Notes: generated by a model from the letters alone, not told the origin. DNA of 64,000 bases from Bacillota bacterium (GCA_023623175.1 JAMNXU010000021.1:132912-196911); one strand, 5' to 3'. Shown: positions 24,551-34,064, counted from the stretch's first letter. Program-made: numbers and translations.

Positions 24551-25831
24551 TTACAATACTTTCCTCACGTCATACAGCGAGCTCAGAACGAGCCAGTTCT
24601 GCGGGAAATACCTGCCTATGGTCCAGTAACTTGCCCCATTGAGATTGTACTGGTTAATCAGGCGCAGTTTTGCTTCAATGCTCCTTGCATCGTCAAACCA
24701 GACAACATGCTGTCTTCCGCTGCTGTCATAATAATTGAAAAACGGCGCCTGGGAAACGGGGTCAAACATTATGGCAGCGTTCATCCTTGCCGCAAGGTCA
24801 ACGGCCGCGGTATTGCCTACCACCCGTGCCCTGCTGCCCGGAACGTAGGGCAGCGTCCAGTCATATCCATAGTTGGGGATGCCCATCAGTATTTTATTCC
24901 TAGGTATTGCTGTAACCGCGTAGTTCAGTACGCGCCGCACTTCATTGAGAGGGGCGACCGCCATGGGCGGGCCGAAAGTGTAGCCCCATTCATAGGTCAT
25001 CAATATGACATCGTCAGCCAGCGCTCCGTGGACCGGGTAATCATGGGCTTCATAAAGAAGGCCAGGCTGATCGGCCCTTATTTTCGGCGCGAGCGCCGTG
25101 CTGATGTGATAGCCCAAGGGCCTGAGTCTTGCAGAGACCCTTCTGAGGAAATCGTTGTAAAGCTCCCTGTCCTCAGGATAAACATATTCGAAATCGATGT
25201 CGAGGCCGTAGTAGTTACGCTGTCTGAGCTTTGCAACTATGTTGTCTATAAGGGTTGTCTGAATTTGTTCGCTGGATAAAATCGTCCTTGCAAGATCGCT
25301 GTCAAAACCGCCTCCCTCTCTCATGTTGGTAATCACAAGCAAGGGAGCCACGTTAGCCGCCCGTGCGGCCCGGATCAGAGGTTCGTCGGGAATATCGGGC
25401 AGTGTTCCGTCAGGGCGCACTTCATGGCTGAAAATGCTGAGATAGGTCAGGTACGGCAGCGTCCTGCGCAGCACATCCATGTTTATGCTCGGAAAAGCGT
25501 AACCGTTCACCGTAATTGTGCCCAGTTTCTGTGTCCTCGGCGGAATCGTCAGAACCTGCCCGACATATATAAGTCCGCTTGCCGGAACCTGGGGATTTGC
25601 CTGCCTTAACTGTTCGACGGTTACCCCGTATCGCCTTGCAATGGTGAACAGGCTTTCACCGGGCATTACGGTATGCCGGCGCGTCCCTTCCATAATAACC
25701 AGCGCCTGTCCTACAACGAGCCTAGAAGGGTCAGCCAGTTCATTGTCGGATATTATCCTTGTAAGCGGCACTCCATACTGCCTTGATATTTTGTAGACCG
25801 TGTCGTCCGGTCTTACGACATGTATTATCAC
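24551..25831 (-). CDS. LysM-GH18 spore cortex/peptidoglycan hydrolase (SleL/YaaH type)
   Basis: A 426-residue protein with two N-terminal LysM domains (about residues 3-48 and 53-98: 'VYKISRQYGVPLTRI', 'LFTIARRYGVTVEQL') and a GH18 barrel whose catalytic motif is 'YYGLDIDFEY' (DxDxE). SleL/YaaH enzymes are N-acetylglucosaminidases that act on spore cortex fragments during germination. There is no signal peptide, typical of proteins deposited on the spore from the mother cell. The start is the GTG at 25831 (MIIHVVRPDD), with AAAGGTG upstream; the GTG at 25840 overlaps that site. Confidence 0.9.
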   Translation of the reverse strand: MIIHVVRPDDTVYKISRQYGVPLTRIISDNELADPSRLVVGQALVIMEGTRRHTVMPGESLFTIARRYGVTVEQLRQANPQVPASGLIYVGQVLTIPPRTQKLGTITVNGYAFPSINMDVLRRTLPYLTYLSIFSHEVRPDGTLPDIPDEPLIRAARAANVAPLLVITNMREGGGFDSDLARTILSSEQIQTTLIDNIVAKLRQRNYYGLDIDFEYVYPEDRELYNDFLRRVSARLRPLGYHISTALAPKIRADQPGLLYEAHDYPVHGALADDVILMTYEWGYTFGPPMAVAPLNEVRRVLNYAVTAIPRNKILMGIPNYGYDWTLPYVPGSRARVVGNTAAVDLAARMNAAIMFDPVSQAPFFNYYDSSGRQHVVWFDDARSIEAKLRLINQYNLNGASYWTIGRYFPQNWLVLSSLYDVRKVL

Positions 25832-26300
25832 AAAAATCACACCTTTCAGTTAACTGGTAAAATTGGTTTTTAGCAACTGAAAAATACCTTTTCATAAAGA
25901 TTGCTTTTTTTATGAAAATCACTAACTTTTTTAAAAAACAGTAACATTAAAAAAACATGTGAATAACCGCTTTTAACCGCTCTCAAATATTCCTCTTCAC
26001 TCAAAAACCGGATGTTCCGATTGAAATTTTTACTTTTGCATTTCTAATTCAATATATGTCGGTTAACCATAATGTGATACTTTAAACCTCCGCGGAACTT
26101 TGCTCTCCTTACCCTGACTGCAGTTATGCCACGGAACAAGTACGGAACCGGACCCGGGAAGAATTTTTATCAGCATGCCGAAGTTACAAAGAGCCCGGCG
26201 TCGTCCCAAAAAGCCTGGTGTTATACGAAGAAATAATAATATCGAAGCATAATAAGCGGACGGCAGGATTCATAATAAACGATAAAATGAATAAAAAAAT
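25832..26300. other. Gene-free interval between divergent LysM-GH18 and MetH-activation genes
   Basis: Apart from AT-rich promoter-like sequence near 25850-26050, I see a GC-richer stretch at 26085-26215. It has a short direct repeat (CGGAAC twice, 12 nt apart) and CCGG-type inverted pairs that could fold as a leader RNA, but no riboswitch class I can name. Confidence 0.3.
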
Positions 26301-26323
26301 GATATTAAATATTCAGCCGTTGT

Positions 26324-26331
26324 GCTATTAT
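26324..26331 (+). promoter_or_regulatory. Extended -10 promoter for the MetH-activation/GH operon
   Basis: TG-C-TATTAT (the hexamer at 26326-26331, TG at 26323-26324) lies 20 nt before the AAAGGAG ribosome-binding site. The -35 is weak. Its closeness to the ribosome-binding site supports the TTG start at 26365. Confidence 0.4.
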
Positions 26332-26364
26332 GCACTCGAAGCTTCCAACGAAAGGAGAATTCCT

Positions 26365-27057
26365 TTGGATCAGAAAACCGTCATTCTGGATAAAATACCC
26401 TTCGAAATAGACATTCCCCGGCTTTTTGAAAGGTTGCGCATTGAAGAAGACGATGATATGGCAGAAGACGTTGTTGCGCTTGTAAAGGAAGCCTCCGGAC
26501 TGGGAAGGCCCAAAGGCATCTACAGCACGGCATATATCGACGAAAAGGATGATTGCGGCATCGCCGCCGGCGGCATCCGGTTCGTCAGCCGTGTAATGCG
26601 CGTGAACCTCGACAAGGTGCACAGATTCTTTCCGTTTGTAGTGACAGCGGGAGTCGAGCTCGATCAGTGGGCCAGGAGCTATGGATCCGGCCTCGAAAGA
26701 TACTGGGCTGACTGCATCCAGGAAGCGATTTTAAGATGCGCGTCCGAGTACGTCAGGTCCCACATAGTCGCAAACAACAGTCTTGACGCCGGCGGAGTCG
26801 CGGTTATGAACCCGGGTTCTCTCCAGGACTGGCCTATCTCGGAGCAGCCTAAATTATTCGAGCTGATAGGCAATGTAAAGGAGGCCACAGGAGTCGAACT
26901 TACCGACAGCTTCCTGATGCTCCCGGTAAAGTCGATTTCGGGCATTTTGTTCGCTTCTGATTCAAATTACGAAAACTGCCGGCTGTGTCCCAGGGAAAAC
27001 TGCCCCGGCAGAAGGGCTCCCTATGATGCAACCCTCTATGAAAGAAAATACAAATAA
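26365..27057 (+). CDS. Stand-alone methionine synthase reactivation-domain protein
   Basis: A 230-residue relative of the AdoMet-binding activation domain of cobalamin-dependent methionine synthase (MetH). The hallmark block 'MNPGSLQDWPISEQPKLFEL' followed by 'TGVELTDSFLMLPVKSISGI' is clear, and a Cys-rich end ('CRLCPRENCPGR') follows. In split MetH systems it re-methylates oxidised cob(II)alamin with AdoMet, and relatives accompany corrinoid methyltransferases. I place the start at TTG 26365 because AAAGGAG with a 7-nt spacer precedes it and the family starts here ('ILDKIPFEIDIPRLFERL'). The longer frame from 26218 has no ribosome-binding site. It is followed 23 nt later by the first GH42-like gene, an unexpected partner. 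Confidence 0.82.
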   Translation: MDQKTVILDKIPFEIDIPRLFERLRIEEDDDMAEDVVALVKEASGLGRPKGIYSTAYIDEKDDCGIAAGGIRFVSRVMRVNLDKVHRFFPFVVTAGVELDQWARSYGSGLERYWADCIQEAILRCASEYVRSHIVANNSLDAGGVAVMNPGSLQDWPISEQPKLFELIGNVKEATGVELTDSFLMLPVKSISGILFASDSNYENCRLCPRENCPGRRAPYDATLYERKYK

Positions 27058-27080
27058 CCAAAAAAAGGAGGTAATCTGCC

Positions 27081-29795
27081 TTGGAAGCCACATTATCAAT
27101 CTTGAACGACGGTTTGATAACCGCGTCGGACAATCTTCGGCTGAGATTGAAATTCAGTGAGCCGATCCACGGCGAAGCGGGTTTGAGGATCGTCTGGACT
27201 GACACTTACGATCGCACTGTGACCGATGAATTCAGAACGGTAAACGCGGACGGCGACTTCCTGGACTTTGAACTTTGCCTTGAGCGCGTTCTCTCGGTAG
27301 TCAACCGTCTCAACGTCCGGTTACATGTAGCGGGGACCGTTATTGAAGTCCCTGAGCTTGAGTTTGTTGTAACTCCAAAAGCCAACAAGCTGGATGATTA
27401 CAATGTAATAATGTATTACGCCTATCCGGAACACCAGGAACGCCTGAGAGAAATAGGCATAGTTGCAGGCATGATCCAGCCCAGGAGAAAAATTGAGGGC
27501 GAAATAACCGTCGCAGATCCCGAAATTTCAAAAAAACTGTGGGTTGAAAACAACTACGGGTATTACTGCGACCAGATTGCGGTTCCCTACTACGCGACCT
27601 ACCATACCCCGGCCTTCGATCCGAAAAATAAGCTGTTGATAGAAGCCAAGGAACTCTATTTAAAGGATCGCACCAAGAAAGACGCTTTTATCCGCAAGCC
27701 AAGTTTCCACGACGAGGAAGCCACCGCGGAAGCCCTTGAAAGAATACGCCTCACCGTTGAAAAGCACAAAAAGTACAAGCCGATTATGTATACCACCGAC
27801 GAATGCGGAGTGGCAGACCTTCTCACCGCCTGGGATTTTGACTTTGACCCCCGGGCCCTCGCGGCAATGAGAGAATGGTTGCTGGAACAGTATGGTTCTC
27901 TCGAAGCCATAAATGAAGAATGGGGAACCAATTTCAAATCCATCGACGAGGTCGTGCCTTTCACAACGGACGAAATGCTTGAGCGCGACGACTATAACCT
28001 TTCTCCCTGGGCAGATCATCGTTTCTTTATGAATGAGACCTTTGCCAATGCAATTGACAGGGGCAGAAAGGCTGCCCATGCCGAGGATCCTGAGGCTCTG
28101 TCCGGTATAGTAGGCGCCCAGGCTCCGGGAACATTCGGAGGTTATGACTACTGGCTCCTTACAAGGGTGCTTGACGTGATTGAACCCTACAACATAGGAA
28201 ACAACCGCGAAATAATACGTTCCCTCGCTCCCGGGCTGCCCTGTTTCACGACCTTCTTCAGGTACAGCAACTTCGAAATATGGAGACTGTGGTACCAGGC
28301 TCTGCATGGAGACCGCGGAATCATCATATACAACGACAGCAGAAACGCTTATCTTGATGAGCAGGGCAATTTCACCGAAATAGCGCTCGGGTTCGCCCCT
28401 CATTTCAGGGAACTGGCTTCAGGTGTCGTAAAACAGATTGCCCATGCCAAACCGGCGAAAAATCAGGTTTCTGTTCTTTATTCCCATAGGTCCATTACAG
28501 CCCACTGGAGAATAGAAAATGAACATCTCGGCAAAAACTGGCTCCAGCGCGGCAGCTACCTTGAATACAAGGATTCCACCTATCTCAGGCTGCGCGAAGC
28601 CTTTGTCAGGATCATCGAAGACAACCACATCGAATATGATTTTGTAGCCTACGGCCAGCTCGAAAACGGTGAGTTTGACAAAATGGACAGAAAAGTCCTC
28701 ATCCTGCCCCAGGTAATCGCTCTTTCGGAAAAAGAAGCTGAAGCGATAAAACGTTTCGTGGAGCGCGGAGGAACGGTTGTGGCCGACTGCATCCCGGGGC
28801 TGATGGACGGGCACTGCAAGCTCCTTGGCGCAGGGCAGCTTGACGACCTGTTCGGGATATCCAGAGAAAAAGTCACGCCCAGGATCATGGAAGGTCCTGC
28901 AGGGCTTGAGCCCACGGGAAACATTCCGGAAGAATACAGCTGGGCTTCGGCTTTCGCCAATGCTCCCATTGAAAGAGTGACAACCGCCGAACCGTGGATA
29001 AAACCCAAAGACGGCGCCATTGCTCTTTACCGCGACAGCAACGGAATTCCTGCGGTTATAGTGAACAACTATGGAGCAGGAAAGACCATTTATCTCAACT
29101 TCCTCGCCACAGACTATCACCGCTGGAGAATGAAGCCGCCGGAACACGAAAATCTGCGGGTATTTATGGTCAACCTGTTCAGGGCCGCCGGCATTGAGTG
29201 GGACGTAAAACTTTACGCCGCCGACGGGGGACATCCTCACGCCGTCGAAATGTTCACCTATGATTTCGGCGCGATGAAAATGTATGCATTCCTCAGGCTT
29301 TATCAAAACCGCGTTACCGAGCTTGGTCCCCCGGAATACCAGGACCAGAGCTCCTTGGAGACGGAAATAGACCTTTCGCTGGACCTCGGCGGGGAAAAAG
29401 CCGTGTATGACGCAAGGAAAGGCGTTTATCTCGGCAGGATGTCAAAAGTGCCGTTTACACTGGGCAAATGGGAACCCGTCATAATAACGGTTATGGATGA
29501 GCCGGCGGAAGAACTGGTTGTATGCGCACCGGAAAAAATCGAAAGATGCGGCATCGCAAAAGTGTCCGTAAGTCTTAAGGGACAATCCACGGGCGATTTC
29601 CATGCCTTCAGGGTCACCGTTGTGGACCCCGACGGCGAGGAAAAATGGTATCTCGCCACAAACCTGTCAGCCCCGCAGGGCAAGGCTGAATGGCTGTTCA
29701 AAACCGCCGCGAGCGACAAGCCCGGGGCGTGGAAAGTGAGAATTCGCGATTATGCGACGGGCATTTGCGCTGAGAAAATAATTAACGTAGTTTAG
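27081..29795 (+). CDS. GH42-like glycoside hydrolase, paralogue A
   Basis: A 904-residue protein. Order of parts: beta domain (1-120), a TIM barrel (about 125-480), a class-I-amidotransferase-like 'trimerisation' domain ('VLILPQVIALSEKEAEAIKR', about 500-700) and C-terminal beta domains. Clan GH-A features resembling beta-galactosidase GH42 are 'WLLEQYGSLEAINEEWGTNF', a likely acid/base Glu241 in 'TTDECGVADL' and a candidate nucleophile Glu368 in 'VIEPYNIGNNRE'. No signal peptide, so cytoplasmic. TTG start after AAGGAGGT. It follows the MetH-activation gene by 23 nt. The family could also be one of the newer GH-A families; the substrate is unknown. Confidence 0.8.
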   Translation: MEATLSILNDGLITASDNLRLRLKFSEPIHGEAGLRIVWTDTYDRTVTDEFRTVNADGDFLDFELCLERVLSVVNRLNVRLHVAGTVIEVPELEFVVTPKANKLDDYNVIMYYAYPEHQERLREIGIVAGMIQPRRKIEGEITVADPEISKKLWVENNYGYYCDQIAVPYYATYHTPAFDPKNKLLIEAKELYLKDRTKKDAFIRKPSFHDEEATAEALERIRLTVEKHKKYKPIMYTTDECGVADLLTAWDFDFDPRALAAMREWLLEQYGSLEAINEEWGTNFKSIDEVVPFTTDEMLERDDYNLSPWADHRFFMNETFANAIDRGRKAAHAEDPEALSGIVGAQAPGTFGGYDYWLLTRVLDVIEPYNIGNNREIIRSLAPGLPCFTTFFRYSNFEIWRLWYQALHGDRGIIIYNDSRNAYLDEQGNFTEIALGFAPHFRELASGVVKQIAHAKPAKNQVSVLYSHRSITAHWRIENEHLGKNWLQRGSYLEYKDSTYLRLREAFVRIIEDNHIEYDFVAYGQLENGEFDKMDRKVLILPQVIALSEKEAEAIKRFVERGGTVVADCIPGLMDGHCKLLGAGQLDDLFGISREKVTPRIMEGPAGLEPTGNIPEEYSWASAFANAPIERVTTAEPWIKPKDGAIALYRDSNGIPAVIVNNYGAGKTIYLNFLATDYHRWRMKPPEHENLRVFMVNLFRAAGIEWDVKLYAADGGHPHAVEMFTYDFGAMKMYAFLRLYQNRVTELGPPEYQDQSSLETEIDLSLDLGGEKAVYDARKGVYLGRMSKVPFTLGKWEPVIITVMDEPAEELVVCAPEKIERCGIAKVSVSLKGQSTGDFHAFRVTVVDPDGEEKWYLATNLSAPQGKAEWLFKTAASDKPGAWKVRIRDYATGICAEKIINVV

Positions 29796-29809
29796 GCACA
29801 TAATCCAAG

Positions 29810-30026
29810 GGTGATTTTCCTGCAAAACTCAATTTGCCAAAGATTCGTTGAAATCAGCGACGTCTCGCCCCGCGTCTCAAACGAACGGACCACATACGCG
29901 CCTCCTGCGCCAGGAGTGGTCCTTTCGGAGGCATCCGGCCTCCGAATCGTTTTCGACGCTGCGGCTCGACGGCTGATTTTGACAACTCATCTTTAAAGCA
30001 AATCTCGTTTTTGCAGGAAAATCACC
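29810..30026. repeat. 217-bp palindromic MITE-like element
   Basis: Both ends read GGTGATTTTCCTGCAAAA in opposite orientation. Imperfect arms of about 75 bp continue inward (AAATCAGC and AAACGA blocks on both). The centre holds nested hairpins: GGACCA/TGGTCC enclosing CTCCTG/CAGGAG, then CGGAGGC/GCCTCCG. It has no coding frame. A related half-copy lies at 34160-34208. It fills the gap between the twin GH42-like genes. Confidence 0.8.
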
Positions 30027-30122
30027 TGCATTAACATAATCAAAGCAGAATTCGTTGCAAAACCGATTTGCTTTAGATTAACCTCGAAAATACAATCATT
30101 AACAAACAAAGGGGTGAATCCC

Positions 30123-32828
30123 GTGACAGGCAAAATTGTTATACAGAATACCGACCTCGTGACAAAAAATGATGTTCTGAAGGCCGTTTTCAGCATGGAC
30201 ACGCCGGTGGCATCGGGCGGCAGCCTGCGAATCGCCTGGACCGACAGCTACGGTCGTACGGTCATGGAGAAAACCGTCAGCGTGGAACCGGGCTGCAGCG
30301 CGGTGGAATTCAGCCTGCCGCTGGACAGGGCAGTCGCCATGCTGAATTTCCTGGAAGCGCGCCTTGAAACCGGGCAAACCGTTATCGAAGTTCAGAAAAC
30401 GGAGTTTATCGTCACTCCTGAACCCCACAAGCTCGACGACTACAGCATCATAATGTATTATCCCTATAAGCCCCACCAGCAGGAAGCGCTTCGTAAAATA
30501 GGAATAAACGCCGGTCAGCTTCAAACAAGGAAAAAGGACCAGGTGATTGACCCGGACAACAGCTATGTGTGGTACAGGTATAATTACAGGTTTTACTGCG
30601 ACCAGGTAGCCGTCCCTTACTACGCGACGTATCATTCCCCCTCCTACAATCCGAAAAACCAGCTGTTAATTGAAGCAAAGGAACTTTATAAAAAAGACAG
30701 GAGCAAAAAGGACGCATTTATACGCAAACCCAGTTTCCATGACGAAGAGGCTACACAAACCGCGCTGAACAATATCAGGGAAACCGTTCGTCGGCTTAAG
30801 CGTTACAAGCCGCTCATGTATACTACCGACGAATGTGGTGTTGCCGATCTTGTGAGCGCCTGGGATTTTGACTTTGACCCGCGCGCGCTGGACGCGATGC
30901 GCAAATGGCTCCTGGAGCAGTATGGTTCGCTGGAGGAAATCAACAGGGAATGGGGCACAAATTTCGCCACCATCGACGAAGTGGTTCCATTTACCACCGA
31001 TGAAATAATGGCCAGGGTGGCGAAAGGCGACTATAACCTCTCTCCGTGGGCCGATCACAGGCATTTTATGAACCTTGCCTTCGCAGCAGCCGTGAAAAAA
31101 GCCACTGAAGCTGTCCATTCCGTTGACAGCGATGCACTGTGGGGACTCAACGGATGCCAGATGCCCTCGGCCTTCGGCGGATATGATTACTGGCTGCTTT
31201 CGAAAGCAATGGATGTTATTGAGCCTTATAACATAGGCAACAACCGCGAGCTGTGGAGGTCCTTCGCGCCTGAAAAACCGGCATTCACCACGTTCTTCGG
31301 GCACAGGGACTTTGAAATCTGGAGACTTTGGTACCAGGCGCTCCATGGCGACAGGGGCATCATTATTTATGACGAACAGTTCAGGTACCTCAACGAGGAC
31401 GGCAGTCCCACGCAGCTGGGCCTCGACATTGCGCCGAGTTACAGGGAACTCACCTCGGGCATTGTGCGGCAACTGGCCTACGGCAAACCAATTCCGAATT
31501 CCGTTGCTATCCATTATTCCCATCCTTCAATCACGGCTCACTGGATATTTGACGTAAGTCCCATGGGTCCCGACTGGGTAGAAAGGGGATCCAAAAATGA
31601 GAGGCTTGACTCCAACTTCCTCAGGCTCAGGGAATCGTTCGTCAGGCTCATGGAAGACAATCTCATCGACTATGACTTCGTCGCCTATGAACAGCTTGAA
31701 AACGGCGAGTTTGAAGCAATGGACAAAAAGCTGCTTATCCTGCCTCAGTCCGTTGCCATGTCCCGCAAGGAGGCAGAAGCTGTCAGGCGGTTCGCGGAAA
31801 ACGGCGGCGTAGTGGTTGCCGACTGCAGAATTGCACTCATGGACAACCATTGCAAAATGCTAAGCGAGGGACAGCTTGATGAGCTGTTCGGGATCAGACG
31901 CGCATCGATGCTTCCGTCACCCGGCGTTCCAGGCCTTAAGCCCGTAGCTTCGATTCCCCGGGAATATGAATGGGCAAAACCTCTTGTCAGCGTGGGAGAA
32001 CTTGAAAACATCGCAGTGGCAGAACCCGATATATCCCCTGCAAACGGCGCTTTCGCGCTGTTCAGTGACAATGCAGGCGCGCCGGCGGTAATTGTCAGGA
32101 ATTGCGGCAGGGGAAAAACAATTTACCTGAATATGTACCTGACCGACTACCACCGGTGGAGGCTGAAGAAAGGAGAAGGAAGCGGCGCCCGCAAACTCAT
32201 GTCGCGCATATTTGAAGTCGCTGGAGTCGGCAGTATCGTTTCAGTAAAGGACCGGGACGGAAACACTCCGTCAGGCGTTGAACTCTTTGCCTGGAATTAC
32301 GGCAGCATGAAAATCCTTGCCTTCCATCGCAATTACCAGAACAGGGTATCCGAACTCGGACCCCCGGAGTACCAGGACCAGAGCCTGCTGGAAGCCGACA
32401 AGGAGCTCACATGTGACCTGGGTAAGAAATACAGCGTTTATGAAACAAGAACAGGCAGGTACCTGGGCAGTTTGAAGGAAATAACGTTCAGCCTCGACAA
32501 GTGGGAACCCTCATTGTTCACTTTAATTGAAAATCCCGTCCGCGGATTGAAACACAATGCTCCCGCTTCCGCTGAGCGCGGCGAAATTGTCAGCGTGGAA
32601 ATAAAAATTGACTGCGACGTCCCGGGAGATTTCCACACCTTCAGATCCGTAGTACTGGATCCTGCGGGAAGTGAGCTGGAAATGCACAGCGCAAACCTCC
32701 ACGGTCCCGGCGGAAAGGCAACCTGGAAAATCCCCTTTGCCGTGAGCGACGCTCCCGGAACATATACAATCAGGGTCCGGGATGTAGCTACGGGAGTAGC
32801 AGCGGAACATCAAATCGAACTTAAATAA
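30123..32828 (+). CDS. GH42-like glycoside hydrolase, paralogue B
   Basis: A tandem duplicate of the preceding gene, clearly diverged but colinear end to end, about 901 residues. The acid/base candidate 'TTDECGVADL' (Glu near 237) and 'VIEPYNIGNNRE' (Glu near 367) are kept, as are 'GPPEYQDQS' and the C-terminal 'PGDFHTFR' region. The N-terminal beta domain is the most different part. The GTG at 30123 is preferred (MTGKIVIQ) because AAAGGGG sits 8 nt upstream; the GTG at 30114 overlaps it. Retention of all core residues suggests two active enzymes with shifted specificity. No signal peptide. Confidence 0.8.
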   Translation: MTGKIVIQNTDLVTKNDVLKAVFSMDTPVASGGSLRIAWTDSYGRTVMEKTVSVEPGCSAVEFSLPLDRAVAMLNFLEARLETGQTVIEVQKTEFIVTPEPHKLDDYSIIMYYPYKPHQQEALRKIGINAGQLQTRKKDQVIDPDNSYVWYRYNYRFYCDQVAVPYYATYHSPSYNPKNQLLIEAKELYKKDRSKKDAFIRKPSFHDEEATQTALNNIRETVRRLKRYKPLMYTTDECGVADLVSAWDFDFDPRALDAMRKWLLEQYGSLEEINREWGTNFATIDEVVPFTTDEIMARVAKGDYNLSPWADHRHFMNLAFAAAVKKATEAVHSVDSDALWGLNGCQMPSAFGGYDYWLLSKAMDVIEPYNIGNNRELWRSFAPEKPAFTTFFGHRDFEIWRLWYQALHGDRGIIIYDEQFRYLNEDGSPTQLGLDIAPSYRELTSGIVRQLAYGKPIPNSVAIHYSHPSITAHWIFDVSPMGPDWVERGSKNERLDSNFLRLRESFVRLMEDNLIDYDFVAYEQLENGEFEAMDKKLLILPQSVAMSRKEAEAVRRFAENGGVVVADCRIALMDNHCKMLSEGQLDELFGIRRASMLPSPGVPGLKPVASIPREYEWAKPLVSVGELENIAVAEPDISPANGAFALFSDNAGAPAVIVRNCGRGKTIYLNMYLTDYHRWRLKKGEGSGARKLMSRIFEVAGVGSIVSVKDRDGNTPSGVELFAWNYGSMKILAFHRNYQNRVSELGPPEYQDQSLLEADKELTCDLGKKYSVYETRTGRYLGSLKEITFSLDKWEPSLFTLIENPVRGLKHNAPASAERGEIVSVEIKIDCDVPGDFHTFRSVVLDPAGSELEMHSANLHGPGGKATWKIPFAVSDAPGTYTIRVRDVATGVAAEHQIELK

Positions 32829-32982
32829 CCGGCACAGGTAACCACATACGGGCTTAGCGAAAATTACAAGGCCAGGACCATTATGCAGGATGCGCGGTGT
32901 CGACTGTTCAGTCACTAAAATAGTTAATCATAAAACCTGTGATACAATTGCAAAATAAATGCAGATGAATACAAATACAATA

Positions 32983-33021
32983 AAAACAGGCGGGGCCACA
33001 GATTCGCTTCCCGCCTGTTTT
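32983..33021. terminator. Bidirectional terminator between GH42-like B and yabG
   Basis: Perfect arms AAAACAGGCGGG and CCCGCCTGTTTT around a 15-nt loop. A-run on one side and T-run on the other serve both converging genes. Confidence 0.9.
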
Positions 33022-33076
33022 CATCTGTTTGAACTTGCCTGCTGCCTTAGCTTCCCTGCTTCCTTCGACTTCCTCG

Positions 33077-33895
33077 CTACTTTTTATTATACTGTCCCCT
33101 CGTATTCCTTCCCCAAATTCCCTCGCTGCCCGAGATGGTCAGGGCTGCGACCTGTTTTGGCGTTACCATGTACCTGTTGTCGGTAAGGGCGACTTTTTCC
33201 GAAACAAAAGCCGGATCAAGGGCATTTATCATTATCCTTCCCGGAGAGCTCGCAAAATTGGCGCCTGCATCCATTATTCCTTCATAATATGACTGGCAGG
33301 CACCGGCAAAAATGCACAGGCTGTTATAATCGGGTTCATATCTTCTGGCCTCTTTAACCGATTGTATAAAATACATCGAATTCCTGTAACTGTCCACACG
33401 ATTAAGATTTTTAGCGTCCTTTTTTATACCGTCATGTCCCGTCACAACCAGTATATCCGGTTTATGCTTCTCCAAAAGTTCCCTCACTTCAGCAGGCTGG
33501 TTCTTTTCCGCGATTGCCTTTCCCACGGCCCTGATTCCCGCTTCCTTGTAATGGTCCAGGCAGGTCTGGAGGAATTTCGCGTCACCGTCTATATGCAGCA
33601 CTTTGCCGGGCCGGCCCCGGAACACAAAAAATCTTGTGCGTTTGAAAACCGGCAACTGCCTGAAGGCATGCCTGCATGCCATATCGATCTCAGATCTCAT
33701 CATTGTCTCTATCATTCGTGAATCCTGCAGCACAAGGTCGTCGCCGTCAGAGTCAGCCTGAATCCTGTACATCATTCCCTTCAAAACGTAGACAGGTTTT
33801 CCTCTGTCGCTTTTTATAATGTCCGCTACTATAAAAGGGATATCCCTCCCGTAGGATTTCCTTGTTACAATGTCACCCACCTTTATTTCACTCAT
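33077..33895 (-). CDS. yabG: Sporulation-specific protease YabG
   Basis: A 272-residue cysteine peptidase (family U57) of the mother cell that processes spore coat proteins. Recognisable segments are the N-terminal 'VGDIVTRKSYGRDIPFIV', 'DILVVTGHDG' and 'CIFAGACQSYYEGIMDAGAN' with the likely active-site Cys. ATG at 33895 chosen because GGGGTG precedes it. A sigma-K-like -10 (CATATTATG) sits in the upstream inverted repeat, fitting late mother-cell expression. It proves the organism is a spore former. Confidence 0.93.
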   Translation of the reverse strand: MSEIKVGDIVTRKSYGRDIPFIVADIIKSDRGKPVYVLKGMMYRIQADSDGDDLVLQDSRMIETMMRSEIDMACRHAFRQLPVFKRTRFFVFRGRPGKVLHIDGDAKFLQTCLDHYKEAGIRAVGKAIAEKNQPAEVRELLEKHKPDILVVTGHDGIKKDAKNLNRVDSYRNSMYFIQSVKEARRYEPDYNSLCIFAGACQSYYEGIMDAGANFASSPGRIMINALDPAFVSEKVALTDNRYMVTPKQVAALTISGSEGIWGRNTRGQYNKK

Positions 33896-33903
33896 CCGTT
33901 TCA

Positions 33904-33957
33904 CCCCAAATGAAAGAATTTCATGCTACATAATATGCAGCTCGATTTCATTTGGGG
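33904..33957 (-). promoter_or_regulatory. 12-bp inverted repeat around a putative yabG sigma-K promoter
   Basis: CCCCAAATGAAA and TTTCATTTGGGG are perfect arms 30 nt apart. The minus-strand CATATTATG at 33929-33937 lies between them and resembles the sigma-K -10 (CATAnnnTA). The distal arm would lie upstream of the transcription start, so the repeat more likely acts on DNA than as an RNA hairpin. The arm nearest the gene overlaps the ribosome-binding site. Confidence 0.45.
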
Positions 33958-34030
33958 ATTGATATAAAGGCGAAAAATCGGGCTTTTGCAGGTTTGTCCC
34001 CGGGTTTACATAAAGATTTAACAGGACAAT

Positions 34031-34056
34031 AAAAAAAAGCAACCCTTGCAGGTTGC
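34031..34056 (-). terminator. Terminator after the CE2-type esterase gene
   Basis: Minus-strand GCAACC-loop-GGTTGC followed by eight T, about 170 nt beyond the stop at 34225. A repeat array lies in between. Confidence 0.75.
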
Positions 34057-34064
34057 TGCATATA

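Noticed and set aside
26060-26220. Cobalamin- or SAM-riboswitch-like look of the leader region before the MetH-activation gene
   Set aside because: I see short matches (GCCAC, CGGGAAGA) but no conserved core in proper order. An Infernal search with RF00174 and RF00162 would decide; a significant hit would overturn this.
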